From NCBI RefSeq assembly GCF_000172415.1, contig NZ_ABLD01000012.1, positions 1-64,000 on the forward strand: 64,000 nt of DNA, in the 5' to 3' direction. Position 1 is the stretch's first letter, and the number at the start of each line of letters is the position of its first letter. The notes beneath the pieces were generated by a model. The model saw only the letters and a program-made list of their open reading frames with translations. It was not told the DNA's origin and made no database searches. Shown here piece after piece: positions 17,849 through 27,133 of the stretch. The position numbers and the translations under genes are program-made. Origin of the DNA: Paraburkholderia graminis C4D1M. Its GTDB lineage: Bacteria > Pseudomonadota > Gammaproteobacteria > Burkholderiales > Burkholderiaceae.

Positions 17849-19414
17849 GTGCTATCAGACTATCTCGCCCATGACGCCCTCGGCCTGGCCGAACTCGTGC
17901 GGACTCGCGAAGCCAGCGCGCGCGAGTTGCTGGACACAGCGATCTCGCGCACGGAAGCGGTCAATCCCGCGATCAACGCGATCGTGCTGAAGGACTACGA
18001 GGCCGCCCGCGAACGCGCGTCGCGTTACGACGCGAGCATGGCGAACGGCGGGAACGGCATCAACGGTACAAACGGCGCAAATGGCGCAAATGGCGCGGAC
18101 GCCGACAGCCCGCAAACCGCGCAGACCGCGCTCGCCGGCGTGCCGTATCTGATCAAGGATCTGGGCGCCGCCGTCGCGGGCCTGCGCATGACGATGGGCA
18201 GCCGTCACTATCGCCACTTCATTCCCACCGACGACGCGCCGGTCGTCGCACTCGCCAAAGCGGCGGGCCTCAACATCTTCGGCAAGACGAGCACGTCCGA
18301 GCTCGGTCAAATGCCTTATACGGAGCCCGAACTATTCGGTGCGTGCCGTAATCCGTGGAATCTCGACCATACGCCCGGCGGCTCGAGCGGCGGTGCGGCG
18401 GCGGCAGTCGCGGCGGGCATCGTGCCGCTCGCGCATGCATCGGACGGCGGCGGCTCGATCCGCATCCCCGCGTCGTGCTGCGGACTGTTCGGGCTCAAGC
18501 CCTCGCGTGGACGCGTGCCGCGCATGCCCGCCGCGGTCGCGGCCGGCGAACTCGGCGTCGATCACGCCATCTCGCGCAGCGTGCGCGACAGCGCGGTGTT
18601 GCTCGACCTGCTCGCGGGCAACGCGGCCCGTCCGCTCGGCGCGCCGGGTACGTTTCTCGGCGCGAGCCGCGAGCCGTGCAAACCGCTGAACATTGCGTAC
18701 GTGACCGAGCCGATGCTCGCCCCGTCGCTTTCCGCCGATGCACGCGCCGCGCTCGAAGACGCCGCGCAACTTGCAAGCTCGCTGGGACACAACATCGAGC
18801 CTGTTTCGCTCGGGATCGATTTCGACGCGGTCAGGCACGCGTTCCTCACGCTGTGGTCCGTGACGGCGGAAGACCTCGTGCTGAACGCCGAGCGCATCAC
18901 CGGACGCAAGCCGTCACGCGACGAGTTCGAAATCTCGACGTGGGCGATGGCGCACGTGGGCCGCAAGCTCGGTGAGCGCGGCCTGCCCGGGGCGCTCGAA
19001 GAACAGCGCCGCATCACCGAACGTCTGACCGATCTGCTGAGCTGCTACGACGTGATCCTCTGCGCGACGCTCGCCGCGGCGCCCATCAAGATCGGCGAGA
19101 TGCATCCGACGCAGGCCGAGCGCATGCAGATGCGCGCAGTCAGCGCGATGCCGCTCGAGCCGCTGATGAAGAAGCTGCTCGCCGAGGCATCGAACAAGGC
19201 GTTTGCGTGGGCGGGCTGCACCGAACTCTTCAATCTGAGCGGCCAGCCGGCCATGTCGATACCGCTTTACTGGAATGCGCGCGGACTTCCCGTTGGCGTG
19301 CAGTTCGCGGCCCGCGACGGCCGCGAAGCCACGCTGCTGCGCCTTGCCGCGCAACTCGAAGCGGCACGGCCGTGGTTCGACAAGCGTCCGCCGCTGATCA
19401 AGGCGCGCAGCTAG
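17849..19414 (+). CDS. amidase signature family amidase
   Basis: 521 residues with the Ser-Ser-Lys triad: Lys103 in PYLIKDLG, the cis-Ser in GGSSGG (177-182) and the nucleophile Ser203 in SDGGGSIRIPA. It hydrolyses a carboxylic amide; the substrate cannot be told. The N-terminal helix-rich segment carries an unusual Asn-Gly-Ala/Thr repeat at residues 65-83, encoded by repeated 9-base units, in a loop just before the Lys strand. The GTG start follows an AGGTCC sequence. A decayed transporter fragment lies convergently right after the stop. Confidence 0.93.
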   Translation: MLSDYLAHDALGLAELVRTREASARELLDTAISRTEAVNPAINAIVLKDYEAARERASRYDASMANGGNGINGTNGANGANGADADSPQTAQTALAGVPYLIKDLGAAVAGLRMTMGSRHYRHFIPTDDAPVVALAKAAGLNIFGKTSTSELGQMPYTEPELFGACRNPWNLDHTPGGSSGGAAAAVAAGIVPLAHASDGGGSIRIPASCCGLFGLKPSRGRVPRMPAAVAAGELGVDHAISRSVRDSAVLLDLLAGNAARPLGAPGTFLGASREPCKPLNIAYVTEPMLAPSLSADARAALEDAAQLASSLGHNIEPVSLGIDFDAVRHAFLTLWSVTAEDLVLNAERITGRKPSRDEFEISTWAMAHVGRKLGERGLPGALEEQRRITERLTDLLSCYDVILCATLAAAPIKIGEMHPTQAERMQMRAVSAMPLEPLMKKLLAEASNKAFAWAGCTELFNLSGQPAMSIPLYWNARGLPVGVQFAARDGREATLLRLAAQLEAARPWFDKRPPLIKARS

Positions 19415-19429
19415 GCGGTGCGATGTGAG

Positions 19430-19715
19430 GTGAACGGTTTGCGTCGCGCGTGCGTCGGCATCGACGTGACGATGGCCCGGCATGCAAGCCACTGCGACGA
19501 TCGACGCAGCCAGTCCGCGCATCAAGTAATAAGTCGGTGGGAGCGGCGAGCCGCTCGCCTCGGTAAGCGACGTGACGACGAACGGTCCAAAGCCGCCGAA
19601 CATCGTCACGGCAATGCGGTAGACCAACGATAAACCCGTGCAGCGCAAATCCGCAGGGGAACAGTTCGGCGATCAGCGCGCCGAACTGCCCGTCATATTG
19701 CAGCGCACTTCAGCC
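19430..19715 (-). pseudogene. C-terminal remnant of an MHS-family MFS transporter
   Basis: The minus strand reads QYDGQFGALIAELFP and then, after a single-base insertion near 19650, DLRCTGLSLVYRIAVTMFGG, FGPFVVTSL, GSPLPPTYYLM and CMPGHRHVD, the last two helices of metabolite:H+ symporters (citrate/proline/ketoglutarate type). There is an in-frame stop just upstream, a frameshift inside, no N-terminal 350 residues and no proper stop codon at the end. It is therefore a deletion remnant abutting the amidase gene. Confidence 0.75.
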
Positions 19716-19746
19716 AACGCATGAAGGCAGCGTGAGAACCACGCGA

Positions 19747-20058
19747 TCAGGCCTTCTTGTTATACGCACTGCACCAGCCCTTCGCCGCAACCTGCTTGCC
19801 GGCGAACATCGGACACGGCGCGTACGGATCGCTCGCTTTGCCCTGATAGAAGCTGCAATTGCCGCAGTCCTGGCCCGGTGCGTACTTGGCGAACTTCGCC
19901 TTGTCGACCTTGCTGGCGTCTTCCTTGTAGCCGAGCGCCTGTGCGGTCGGGTCGCTTTCTGCGACCTTCGGTGCATCGGCGAATGCCTGGCGGGACAGTG
20001 CCAGCGACGAGGCCACGCCGATACTGGAAATCAAAAACGTGCGACGGGAAGCTTTCAT
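19747..20058 (-). CDS. high-potential iron-sulfur protein (HiPIP)
   Basis: 103 residues. The N-terminus has a Tat-type signal (SRRTFLI) and a cleavage site near AFA (residue 27), consistent with export of a folded [4Fe-4S] protein. Cys65, Cys68, Cys82 and Cys96 fit the HiPIP cluster spacing (C-x2-C-x13-C-x13-C). HiPIPs are soluble periplasmic electron carriers. It is a monocistronic gene with a purine-rich site before the ATG. Confidence 0.93.
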   Translation of the reverse strand: MKASRRTFLISSIGVASSLALSRQAFADAPKVAESDPTAQALGYKEDASKVDKAKFAKYAPGQDCGNCSFYQGKASDPYAPCPMFAGKQVAAKGWCSAYNKKA

Positions 20059-20214
20059 GGGGACTCACTCCATTTATATTGAACTGATCGCCGTTCTGAT
20101 GACAGCGGTCCCCAAGGATAGCAATGAAGCCGTCTCAGGTGACGGGTCAAATGATAGAGATAAGCGAATCGCAACGACATCGGGCCGCGCCGCGTGAAGC
20201 GCAACCGCGTGCGC

Positions 20215-21321
20215 TCATGCGCGGCCGCTCAATTCGCACACTCGCTGCGCGATCGCCAGGCAAGCCGTGAGTCCCGGCGATTCGATGCCGAACAGATTGA
20301 CGAGTCCGCGCACGCCATGCGCGGCCGGTCCCTGGATCACGAAATCGGCGGCGGGTTCGCCGGGGCCCGACAGCTTCGGACGGATTCCCGCGTAAGCCGG
20401 CTGCAGCGCGTTGTCCGGCAGCGCGGGCCAGTAAGCGCGAATCGCTGCGTAGAAAGATTCGGCGCGCTGGGGATCGACGTCGTAGTTGATGGCATCGACC
20501 CATTCGACGTCCGGACCGAAGCGCGCCTGGCCGCCAAGGTCGATCGTCAGATGCACGCCGAGTCCTGCTTCGTTCGGCATCGGATAGATCAGGCGGCTAA
20601 ACGGCGCGCGTCCGGAGATGCTGAAGTAGTTGCCGCGCGCGAGGTAGAGCGGCGGCACATGGCGCGCGTCGAGTCCGCGAATCTTGCGCGCCAGCGCGTT
20701 CGCGTGCAGCCCGGCGCTGTTGATCACGCAAGCGGCGCTGATCGTGGTTGGCGCATCACCGCCGACCTTGATGATGAAGCGGCCATTGCCCGCTTCGATT
20801 GCCTCGACCGGCGAATGGAACGCGAACATCACGCCGTCGCGCTCGGCGTCGCCTTGCAAGGCCAGCATCAACTGATGACTGTCGACAATGCCTGTCTGCG
20901 GCGAGAACACGGCCGCCACGCATTCGAGCACCGGTTCGAGCGCCTGCGCCTCGCTGCCCGTAATGCGCATCAGGTCGAGCACGCCGTTGTCGCGGCCCTT
21001 GGCCATGATGCTGTCGAGCTGCGGAATCTGATTGTTCGACGTCGCGACGAGCAGCTTGCCGCAGCGCGAATGCGGCACGTTACGCTCGACACAATAGTCG
21101 TAAAGCATCTCGCGGCCGCGCACGCATAGCGTTGCCTTCAGCGAGCCGCGCGGATAGTAGATGCCCGCGTGAATCACTTCGCTGTTGCGCGAACTCGTGC
21201 CCACGCCGATTGCCTCGGCGGCTTCGAGCACGATCACTTCGCGCCCGCGCGCCGCGAGCGCACGCGCCACCGCGAGCCCGACCACGCCGGCGCCGATTAC
21301 GACACATTCGATCTGGTCCAT
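20215..21321 (-). CDS. FAD-dependent oxidoreductase, LhgO-like
   Basis: 368 residues, DAO fold: an N-terminal FAD-binding motif (VVIGAGVVGLAVARALA), a second FAD motif GTSSRNSEVIHAGIYYP, and C-terminal AYAGIRPKLSGPGEPAADFVI with LFGIESPGLTACLAIA. This pattern is that of L-2-hydroxyglutarate dehydrogenase/oxidase relatives, which oxidise 2-hydroxy acids with electrons passing to quinone. It is 50 residues shorter than E. coli LhgO. The substrate is inferred only from similarity. Upstream gap of about 250 bases to the AAA ATPase gene holds nothing I recognise. Confidence 0.82.
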   Translation of the reverse strand: MDQIECVVIGAGVVGLAVARALAARGREVIVLEAAEAIGVGTSSRNSEVIHAGIYYPRGSLKATLCVRGREMLYDYCVERNVPHSRCGKLLVATSNNQIPQLDSIMAKGRDNGVLDLMRITGSEAQALEPVLECVAAVFSPQTGIVDSHQLMLALQGDAERDGVMFAFHSPVEAIEAGNGRFIIKVGGDAPTTISAACVINSAGLHANALARKIRGLDARHVPPLYLARGNYFSISGRAPFSRLIYPMPNEAGLGVHLTIDLGGQARFGPDVEWVDAINYDVDPQRAESFYAAIRAYWPALPDNALQPAYAGIRPKLSGPGEPAADFVIQGPAAHGVRGLVNLFGIESPGLTACLAIAQRVCELSGRA

Positions 21322-21575
21322 GTCCCTCGACGCAGCCGACTTCGCTACGCGCCGCCTCGTTCATCCATGTAGATGGCAACAGCATGCGGCCAACGAACGC
21401 CGTACACCGCTCGCTGCCGAACGCACTGCCGTTTTGCGACCGTTTTACAACGGTCATCCGACCGCTGCCTCAAATTGTACGACGCCGCGCGCACGGCGAT
21501 GCGCTCCCGCTGTTTCCAGCGGCAGCGCATCGTGCGGCCATTCGCAGTTTTTTGGCGGGAATGGACAGTGGCTGC

Positions 21576-22553
21576 CTAGAAGCCGATCGGCCTGCGACGG
21601 TTGCCGAAGTCGAGCCGGATGTCGCCGCCGCCGATCTCGTCGCGTCCGTCGATGCGCGCCGCGCCGAAGCCGTTCAGAATCGCCCGGCGCATTTCGCGAG
21701 GCGACGCGTTTTTCAGCGCGTCGAGCGCGTCGTCGCCGAGCTGCTCCGGAAAGCGCAGACCCCAGTTGTGGGCGCCGCGGATCTCCGCGTAGATGGACTG
21801 CGCGATGCGGCGCGCGCCGTCGCGATCCGGCGGCGGAATCTCATACACGTTCATCCGGTTCATGATCGGCTCGGGAATCGAGCGCGCGTCGTTCGCCGTC
21901 GCAATCCATATCACGTGGCCGGCATTGATCGGAATTTCCGCGAATTCGTCGATGAAACTCTGCGCCGTGTCGTGCTCCAGCAGCGCGTACAGCGCACCGA
22001 GCGGATCGTATTGCGAGTCGCCGGTAGCCTTGTCGATTTCGTCGACGGTAATCACCGGGTTCGCGTAGCTGCCGTTCACGAGCGCGTCGAACACCTTGCC
22101 GGGCTTGGCGTTTTTCCATTGCGACGACGCGCCCGAAAGAATCCACCCGGCCGTCAGCGAGCTCATCGCGACATACTGATAAGCCGTGCCGAGCAGGCGC
22201 GCTAACTGCTTCGCAAAATGCGTCTTGCCGATGCCGGGATCGCCGAGCAGCAGAATCGGCATCAGCTCCAGGCGGTCCTCGGTCTCGAGACAGAGCGCGA
22301 CCTGCTTGCGGATGTCGTCGAGCGGATCGGCGAAGTTCGGCAATGCGTCGATCAGATCGTCGATCGACGGCATGCGGTTCGGCTTCACGCAGAACCGCAG
22401 ATTGCCGGTTTTCAGCATCTTTTCGTAGGTTGTGCGCAGCGCGTCGTTGGCGCCTTCGCTCAGATCGTTCAGCGCGGTCTCGACCTGATCGAGGTCGTAC
22501 ACCTGACTGAAAGACGCTACGGCGATTTCCTGTCTGACCATTGCTGTTGTCAT
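21576..22553 (-). CDS. stand-alone AAA+ ATPase, Lon-ATPase-like
   Basis: 325 residues. The Walker A motif is GDPGIGKTHFAK (near 105-116), Walker B is VITVDEIDKA, and sensor/arginine-finger regions follow (IATANDARSIPEPIMNRM). The arrangement resembles the ATPase module of Lon, but the C-terminal Ser-Lys protease domain is absent and the N-terminal 95 residues are not a Lon substrate domain. It may remodel proteins for another factor; the function is unknown. Its neighbours give no clue. Confidence 0.8.
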   Translation of the reverse strand: MTTAMVRQEIAVASFSQVYDLDQVETALNDLSEGANDALRTTYEKMLKTGNLRFCVKPNRMPSIDDLIDALPNFADPLDDIRKQVALCLETEDRLELMPILLLGDPGIGKTHFAKQLARLLGTAYQYVAMSSLTAGWILSGASSQWKNAKPGKVFDALVNGSYANPVITVDEIDKATGDSQYDPLGALYALLEHDTAQSFIDEFAEIPINAGHVIWIATANDARSIPEPIMNRMNVYEIPPPDRDGARRIAQSIYAEIRGAHNWGLRFPEQLGDDALDALKNASPREMRRAILNGFGAARIDGRDEIGGGDIRLDFGNRRRPIGF

Positions 22554-22843
22554 TGCTCACCCCGTCTGACTGGCCTTGCTAGGCGGCATCCGATGGACGC
22601 CGTTTCAGGTCCAGTTTAACGAGGACAGATCGGCACGCAAGCCAGCAGTCGGGCGGCTCTGCTGCTAACAGCCGGTTATGCTGCAAAGCCGCGCCAGGCG
22701 CGCAGCGAGCACGACCGGCGCGCTTCGAAATAGATTGTTGCTGAACCCGGCCCCGTTTAACGTGTCAGAAAAGCGTTGCGCTCATCAGGCGTAAGATGGC
22801 CCTCTGACCAGGCTGCCGGACGCAGTCACCGGAGATTCGTTCT

Positions 22844-23392
22844 ATGTGGAAAACGTCTATCGCGGCCGTGCTGATCGGCACTTCGATGCTGGCACAGGCG
22901 CAGCAGCGGCCGCAGCAGCAGGTCGTGCAATGGCAACTGCAAGTGCTGCTCAACGGGCAGCAGATCGACACCTTCGACGGCACGACCACGGTCGGCCAGG
23001 CGCGCACGGACACGCATCACAAGGTGGTGCAGCACAACGTCGGCTGCAAGGATCAGCCGGCGGGCAGCATCGACCTGGCGCGCACGCTGACGGTGTCGCC
23101 GCTGCAGGCGGACAGTAACGAAGTGACGCTCTCCATCGAGGCGCAGGAAACGTTCGAGGACAGCGCCGCGCGCCAGACCGACACCGGCTGCAAACTGCCG
23201 CCGCAGCCGCGCCAGGTGAGCGCGAGCCATCCCGGTCTGAAGGTGGCGGCAGGTCAATGGGCGAGCTGGACGATCGTCGACAAAGACCCGGCGCTCGTCT
23301 ACCGCGTCCGCGCAAATCTGACGAATGGCGCCAATGCGGCAAGCGCGACAAATGCGGCAAGCGCGGCGAGCGCGGCCAGTGCGGTGAACTGA
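22844..23392 (+). CDS. secreted hypothetical protein with alanine-rich tail
   Basis: 182 residues; not recognised. A signal peptide ends near AQAQ (residue 20). The mature part starts with a Gln-rich stretch, has two cysteines (GCKDQ and GCKLPP) that could form a disulfide, and ends in Ala-Ala-Ser/Asn repeats (AASATNAASAASAASA) encoded by an imperfect 9-base tandem array. GGAG lies 9 bases before the ATG. A periplasmic location is likely. Its function cannot be inferred. Confidence 0.7.
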   Translation: MWKTSIAAVLIGTSMLAQAQQRPQQQVVQWQLQVLLNGQQIDTFDGTTTVGQARTDTHHKVVQHNVGCKDQPAGSIDLARTLTVSPLQADSNEVTLSIEAQETFEDSAARQTDTGCKLPPQPRQVSASHPGLKVAAGQWASWTIVDKDPALVYRVRANLTNGANAASATNAASAASAASAVN

Positions 23393-23548
23393 CTGCGCTG
23401 CGAGCCAGCGACAAACCCGCGGCAAATCAGGCGCAAGCGCGTTCCGTCGACGGGGTTGAAAAGCGAAGCTGAAGAGCCAACCTGAGAGACCCGCGAACAA
23501 CGCATGAACAATCGAAGCTCCGAAAACAGAACACGTGGATAACGCGGC

Positions 23549-24346
23549 ATGCGAAACCCCGAAGAATTGATCCGCGAAAGCACAGCACCCAAGGATTTCG
23601 TGGCGGTGAGCTGGAACCTTCACAAGGGCCGCACGCCGCTCGGCTTTCAAGCCTGGCAAGCCATGCAGCGCTGGGTTCAGTCGACCCACGCGGACGCCTA
23701 TTTTCTGCAGGAAGCGATGGCGCGCCGCATGCCGTCGCCGGTATTGGCGAGCAGCTTCGGCGCGCCCGTCGCCGATCCCTTGAACGATGTCTGGCATTGC
23801 CAGGCAACCGAAATCGCGCAGGCGCTGCAACTGGAAATCGCGCTTGGGCCGAACGTGTTCAAGCCGTCGTGGCGGCACGGCAATGCGATTCTGTCGCCGC
23901 ATCCGTTGGATCTCGGCGGACGCTGGGATATTTCCGCGCATCGCTTCGAGAAACGCGGGCTGCTGGTCGCACGCGCGACCTTCGGCGGACACTCGGTCAC
24001 CTTGCTGTGCGCGCACCTCGCGCTGACGCGCTCGGCGCGCTTGCGTCAGATGAACTGGATCGCTCACTGGATCGCGAAGGAAGCGCCGGACGGTCCGCTC
24101 GTGCTGGCCGGCGACTTCAACGACTGGCGCAACGATTCGGTGCCGCTTTTCGGCGAGCACGGCCTGCATGAAGTGGCCACGCTGCTCGGCGAGGCGGGCC
24201 GCACGTTCCCCGCTTTTTCGCCCGCCCTCGCGCTCGACAAAATGTTCGTGCGCGGCATGAAGCCGATCGAATGGATTCCGCCGACGCAGGAAACCGCGTG
24301 GCTGTCGGATCATTTGCCGTACATGGCGCGCTTGCGGGTGGAGTGA
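23549..24346 (+). CDS. endonuclease/exonuclease/phosphatase (EEP) family protein
   Basis: 265 residues. The EEP fold is seen in SWNLHKG (first metal-site Asn), FLQEAMARRM (catalytic Glu), HWIAKEA then LAGDFNDW (Asp and Asn) and SDHLPYMARL (terminal Asp-His). These enzymes cut phosphodiester or phosphomonoester bonds in DNA, lipid or inositol phosphates; here the substrate is unknown. No signal peptide is visible, so it is cytoplasmic. It lies 156 bases after the secreted protein gene. Confidence 0.88.
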   Translation: MRNPEELIRESTAPKDFVAVSWNLHKGRTPLGFQAWQAMQRWVQSTHADAYFLQEAMARRMPSPVLASSFGAPVADPLNDVWHCQATEIAQALQLEIALGPNVFKPSWRHGNAILSPHPLDLGGRWDISAHRFEKRGLLVARATFGGHSVTLLCAHLALTRSARLRQMNWIAHWIAKEAPDGPLVLAGDFNDWRNDSVPLFGEHGLHEVATLLGEAGRTFPAFSPALALDKMFVRGMKPIEWIPPTQETAWLSDHLPYMARLRVE

Positions 24347-25043
24347 CGGCGCGGAGCGTGCTTTGGCATGCGGGCCGAAAAGCGCGCTTTCGATCGATGC
24401 GATTGCGTTTGCGCTTGCGAACGTCCGGTCACGTAGACACAAATGCAGACGCCGGCCGGGCCTATGCGCTTTCTGCCGAACGCGAGCCTCGGCGCGACGT
24501 CACTCGTTGCGTGGTTGCAGCGGGCAAACGCCCACATTCCCGAGCCTGGTTTTCCGCCCGTTTGCCTGCTTTATTGGCAGGGTCTATGCTGCGCCGCACG
24601 GCAGCTTTCTGTATCATCCTGAAAATGTTGCCCGCGCGGCGCGCCTACCCGGCGCGAGCCGGACAGCCGGTGGCAGCCGCCCCGCGCGGCCTTCGTCCAT
24701 CGCCGTACCCTTGGTGACGCGCGGCGGCAAGCACGCCTGGCGCTGCCCGTCGCCGGTCGTAATCGGACCCGGCGGACCCAGCGAAAACCGGCGCCGCGCT
24801 CTTCGGCCGGAAATCCGCATGATGAGTTCGACGAACGCCGGTTGATCACCGCCGCTCGACCGCTTGATTCGCTGTTTGATTCGCTTTTCGCGCCCCATCG
24901 CCGCGTCTCGGCCCGCTGGCGGCGGGCGCGGTAAAATAACGGATTGCGCGCCATTCCGCCCGCGGGTGAGCGCAGCATCGCCCTTGCCGTGCCGGCCGGC
25001 TCCAACGACTGGCCGCCTTTGTTTTCGCACTATCCAAGAAGCC
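24347..25043. other. gene-free region upstream of fpr
   Basis: Nearly 700 bases without a supportable gene on either strand; open frames here lack family features. It contains an imperfect palindrome near 24378-24395 and an AT-richer GGTAAAATAACGG segment near 24931 that may be part of the fpr promoter. Confidence 0.45.
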
Positions 25044-25814
25044 ATGAGCAACCTCAATTCACAAACCGTCCTGAGCGTCCATCACTGGACCGATACGCTT
25101 TTCAGCTTCACCTGCACGCGCGATCCGTCGTTCCGTTTCGAAAACGGCCAGTTCACGATGGTGGGCCTCGAAGTCGACGGCAAGCCGCTCTTGCGCGCGT
25201 ACAGCCTCGCGAGTGCGAACTACGAAGAACATCTCGAATTCCTGAGCATCAAGGTGCAGGACGGCCCGCTCACGTCGCGTTTGCAGCATCTGAAAGTGGG
25301 CGACCAGGTGCTGATCGGCAAGAAGCCGGTCGGCACGCTGATGGCGGACAACCTGCTGCCCGGCAAGACGCTGTGGCTGCTGTCCACCGGCACGGGCCTC
25401 GCGCCGTTCATGTCGATCATCAAAGATCCGGACATTTACGACCGCTACGAGCGCGTGGTCCTCACGCACACCTGCCGTTTCGTCGACGAACTGGCGTACA
25501 AGGAATACATCACCGACCACCTGCCGGCGCACGAGCATCTCGGTGAACTGGTGCAGGAAAAGCTGCTGTATTACCCGACGGTCACGCGTGAAGCGTTCGA
25601 GAACCGCGGCCGCATCACCGAACTCATCGAGACGGAAAAGCTGTTCGCCGACCTGGGCGTGCCGGGCTTCTCGCTCGAAAACGACCGCGTGATGCTCTGC
25701 GGCAGCCCGCACATGCTGCGCGACACGCGCAAGCTGCTCGACGACCTGGGGTTCCAGGAAGGCAGCAACAACGAGCCGGGCCACTATGTGGTCGAAAAGG
25801 CGTTCGTCGGTTAA
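25044..25814 (+). CDS. fpr: ferredoxin--NADP+ reductase
   Basis: 256 residues, typical of subclass II bacterial FNR. FAD-binding LLRAYSLASANY (RxYS motif) lies near residue 50, the NADP-binding STGTGLAPFMSI near 112, and CGSPHMLRD near the end; the C-terminus is VEKAFVG, close to the family Val-Glu-Lys-Ala-Phe-x ending. It moves electrons between NADPH and ferredoxin or flavodoxin, feeding Fe-S synthesis and oxidative-stress defence. The ATG at 25044 is the family start. Two tandem hairpins follow the stop. Confidence 0.95.
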   Translation: MSNLNSQTVLSVHHWTDTLFSFTCTRDPSFRFENGQFTMVGLEVDGKPLLRAYSLASANYEEHLEFLSIKVQDGPLTSRLQHLKVGDQVLIGKKPVGTLMADNLLPGKTLWLLSTGTGLAPFMSIIKDPDIYDRYERVVLTHTCRFVDELAYKEYITDHLPAHEHLGELVQEKLLYYPTVTREAFENRGRITELIETEKLFADLGVPGFSLENDRVMLCGSPHMLRDTRKLLDDLGFQEGSNNEPGHYVVEKAFVG

Positions 25815-25819
25815 GCGAT

Positions 25820-25876
25820 TTTTCGCGGCTCGCGCCGCGAAACCAGGGAAAAGGAGCCTTCTGGCTCCTTTTTTTT
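25820..25876 (+). terminator. tandem hairpin terminator after fpr
   Basis: A first stem TTTCGCGGC/GCCGCGAAA (25820-25842) is followed by a second, AAAAGGAGCC/GGCTCCTTTT with TTCT loop (25849-25872) ending in a T8-plus run. The second is a strong Rho-independent terminator. Confidence 0.88.
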
Positions 25877-26232
25877 CGCCGTTACAATTGGGCGCCGGAT
25901 ATTTGACATTTTCTGTCGGCAATCTTCCTACAGAACGGCATGAGCGGCATGTCAGGCGTTACGTGAACTAATGCCGCTAAGCCTTGGTGGGCCTGCATCT
26001 TTTTCTTTTTTGGGATATGATCGCGGCGCGCCGCCGGGCGATTTCACTGCCGCTCATGGCACGACCCGGTTGTTACTGAATGTAAATTTCGTTACGTTGC
26101 TGCGTAGTCATCTGCCCGTCGTAGTCATCCGATGCGGCCATATTGGAGGCCCGAGACCTGATGCGCTCTTTCGTCTTCGCGGCGCCGATGCGCCACCGCT
26201 TCGCCGTCCGCGCCGCTTTCTGAGAGAAAGTC
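25877..26232. other. upstream region of the NarL-type two-component genes
   Basis: About 350 bases, AT-richer than its surroundings. A TTGACA hexamer at 25903-25908 could be a -35 element, but no good -10 lies at the right distance. No gene is seen. Confidence 0.4.
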
Positions 26233-27123
26233 ATGGATACGTCGACTGTCGTCCGTTTCACCAGCCATGCTTCGGCCTTATTGCCGCGCGCCGCCGAAGA
26301 CGCGGGCCGCGCGGCGGCGTCGGCGTCGGCGGAACGCGAATTGGCTCGCCTGCGCTCGCGCGTGCGGGAGCTTTCCGCCGAACTGGTCCGGGCGCAGGAA
26401 GCGGCCTGCCGTCACGTCGCGCGCGAACTGCATGACGGCGTGGGCGCCGAATTGACCGCGACGCGCTTCGCGCTCGCCGGCGTGGAAACCTGGCTGCCCG
26501 CCGACGCTCCGGCGCAATGCTCGGCCGCGCTCGCCGTCGCCAACCGCTCGCTCGACGCCGTTTGCGCCGCGACCCGGCAGGCGGTGGCCGAACTGCATGC
26601 GCCGGCGCTCGAAGCCGGCATCGTCGGCGCGCTCGCCCAGTGGACCGGCGACTTCGCCGCCCGCACGCAGTTGCGCACGAGCTTCGTCTGCGCGGCCGAC
26701 GTGCGTCTCACGCGCCTATCCGCCGACGCCGCGCTCGCCGTGTTCCGGGTCGCCCAGGAAGCGCTGAACAACATTGCCAAGCACGCGCGCGCCGAATCCG
26801 CCGACGTGCGGATCGAAACCAGCCGTCGTCATCTGACGCTGATCGTCAGCGACGACGGCGTCGGCGTTTCGCGCCACGCGCATCGCAGACACGGGCATTT
26901 CGGGCTGAGTGGGATGAAGGCGCGCTGTGCGGCCTTCGACGGCACGCTGAGCGTGAGCGCCCGGCGCGGCGGCCAGCCGCTGGCGCAAAACCCGGCGCAA
27001 AAGCCGGCGCAACGCAGCGATACCGAAGGCCCGCGCGGCACGCTCGTGCGCGCGCGCTTCGCGTGGGACGCGATGCTCGCCGACGCGCAGCCAGGCGGCG
27101 GCCTGCGCGCGCTGCAATCGTGA
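26233..27123 (+). CDS. soluble NarL-type sensor histidine kinase
   Basis: 296 residues with no transmembrane helix and no recognisable sensor domain. A coiled coil (residues 30-60) leads to the HisKA_3 motif RELHDGVGAEL with phospho-acceptor His67. The HATPase domain follows (AQEALNNIAKHARAESADVRIE, then DDGVG and HFGLSGMKAR). A Gln-Asn/Lys-Pro-Ala repeat (AQNPAQKPAQ) interrupts the last strands of the ATPase domain. It must sense a cytoplasmic signal or be controlled by a partner. The response regulator starts 10 bases after its stop. Confidence 0.87.
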   Translation: MDTSTVVRFTSHASALLPRAAEDAGRAAASASAERELARLRSRVRELSAELVRAQEAACRHVARELHDGVGAELTATRFALAGVETWLPADAPAQCSAALAVANRSLDAVCAATRQAVAELHAPALEAGIVGALAQWTGDFAARTQLRTSFVCAADVRLTRLSADAALAVFRVAQEALNNIAKHARAESADVRIETSRRHLTLIVSDDGVGVSRHAHRRHGHFGLSGMKARCAAFDGTLSVSARRGGQPLAQNPAQKPAQRSDTEGPRGTLVRARFAWDAMLADAQPGGGLRALQS

Positions 27124-27133
27124 GCGAGCCGTC

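Noticed and set aside
24614..25057. Minus-strand gene upstream of fpr
   Set aside because: Basic, low-complexity translation without a ribosome site or family features.
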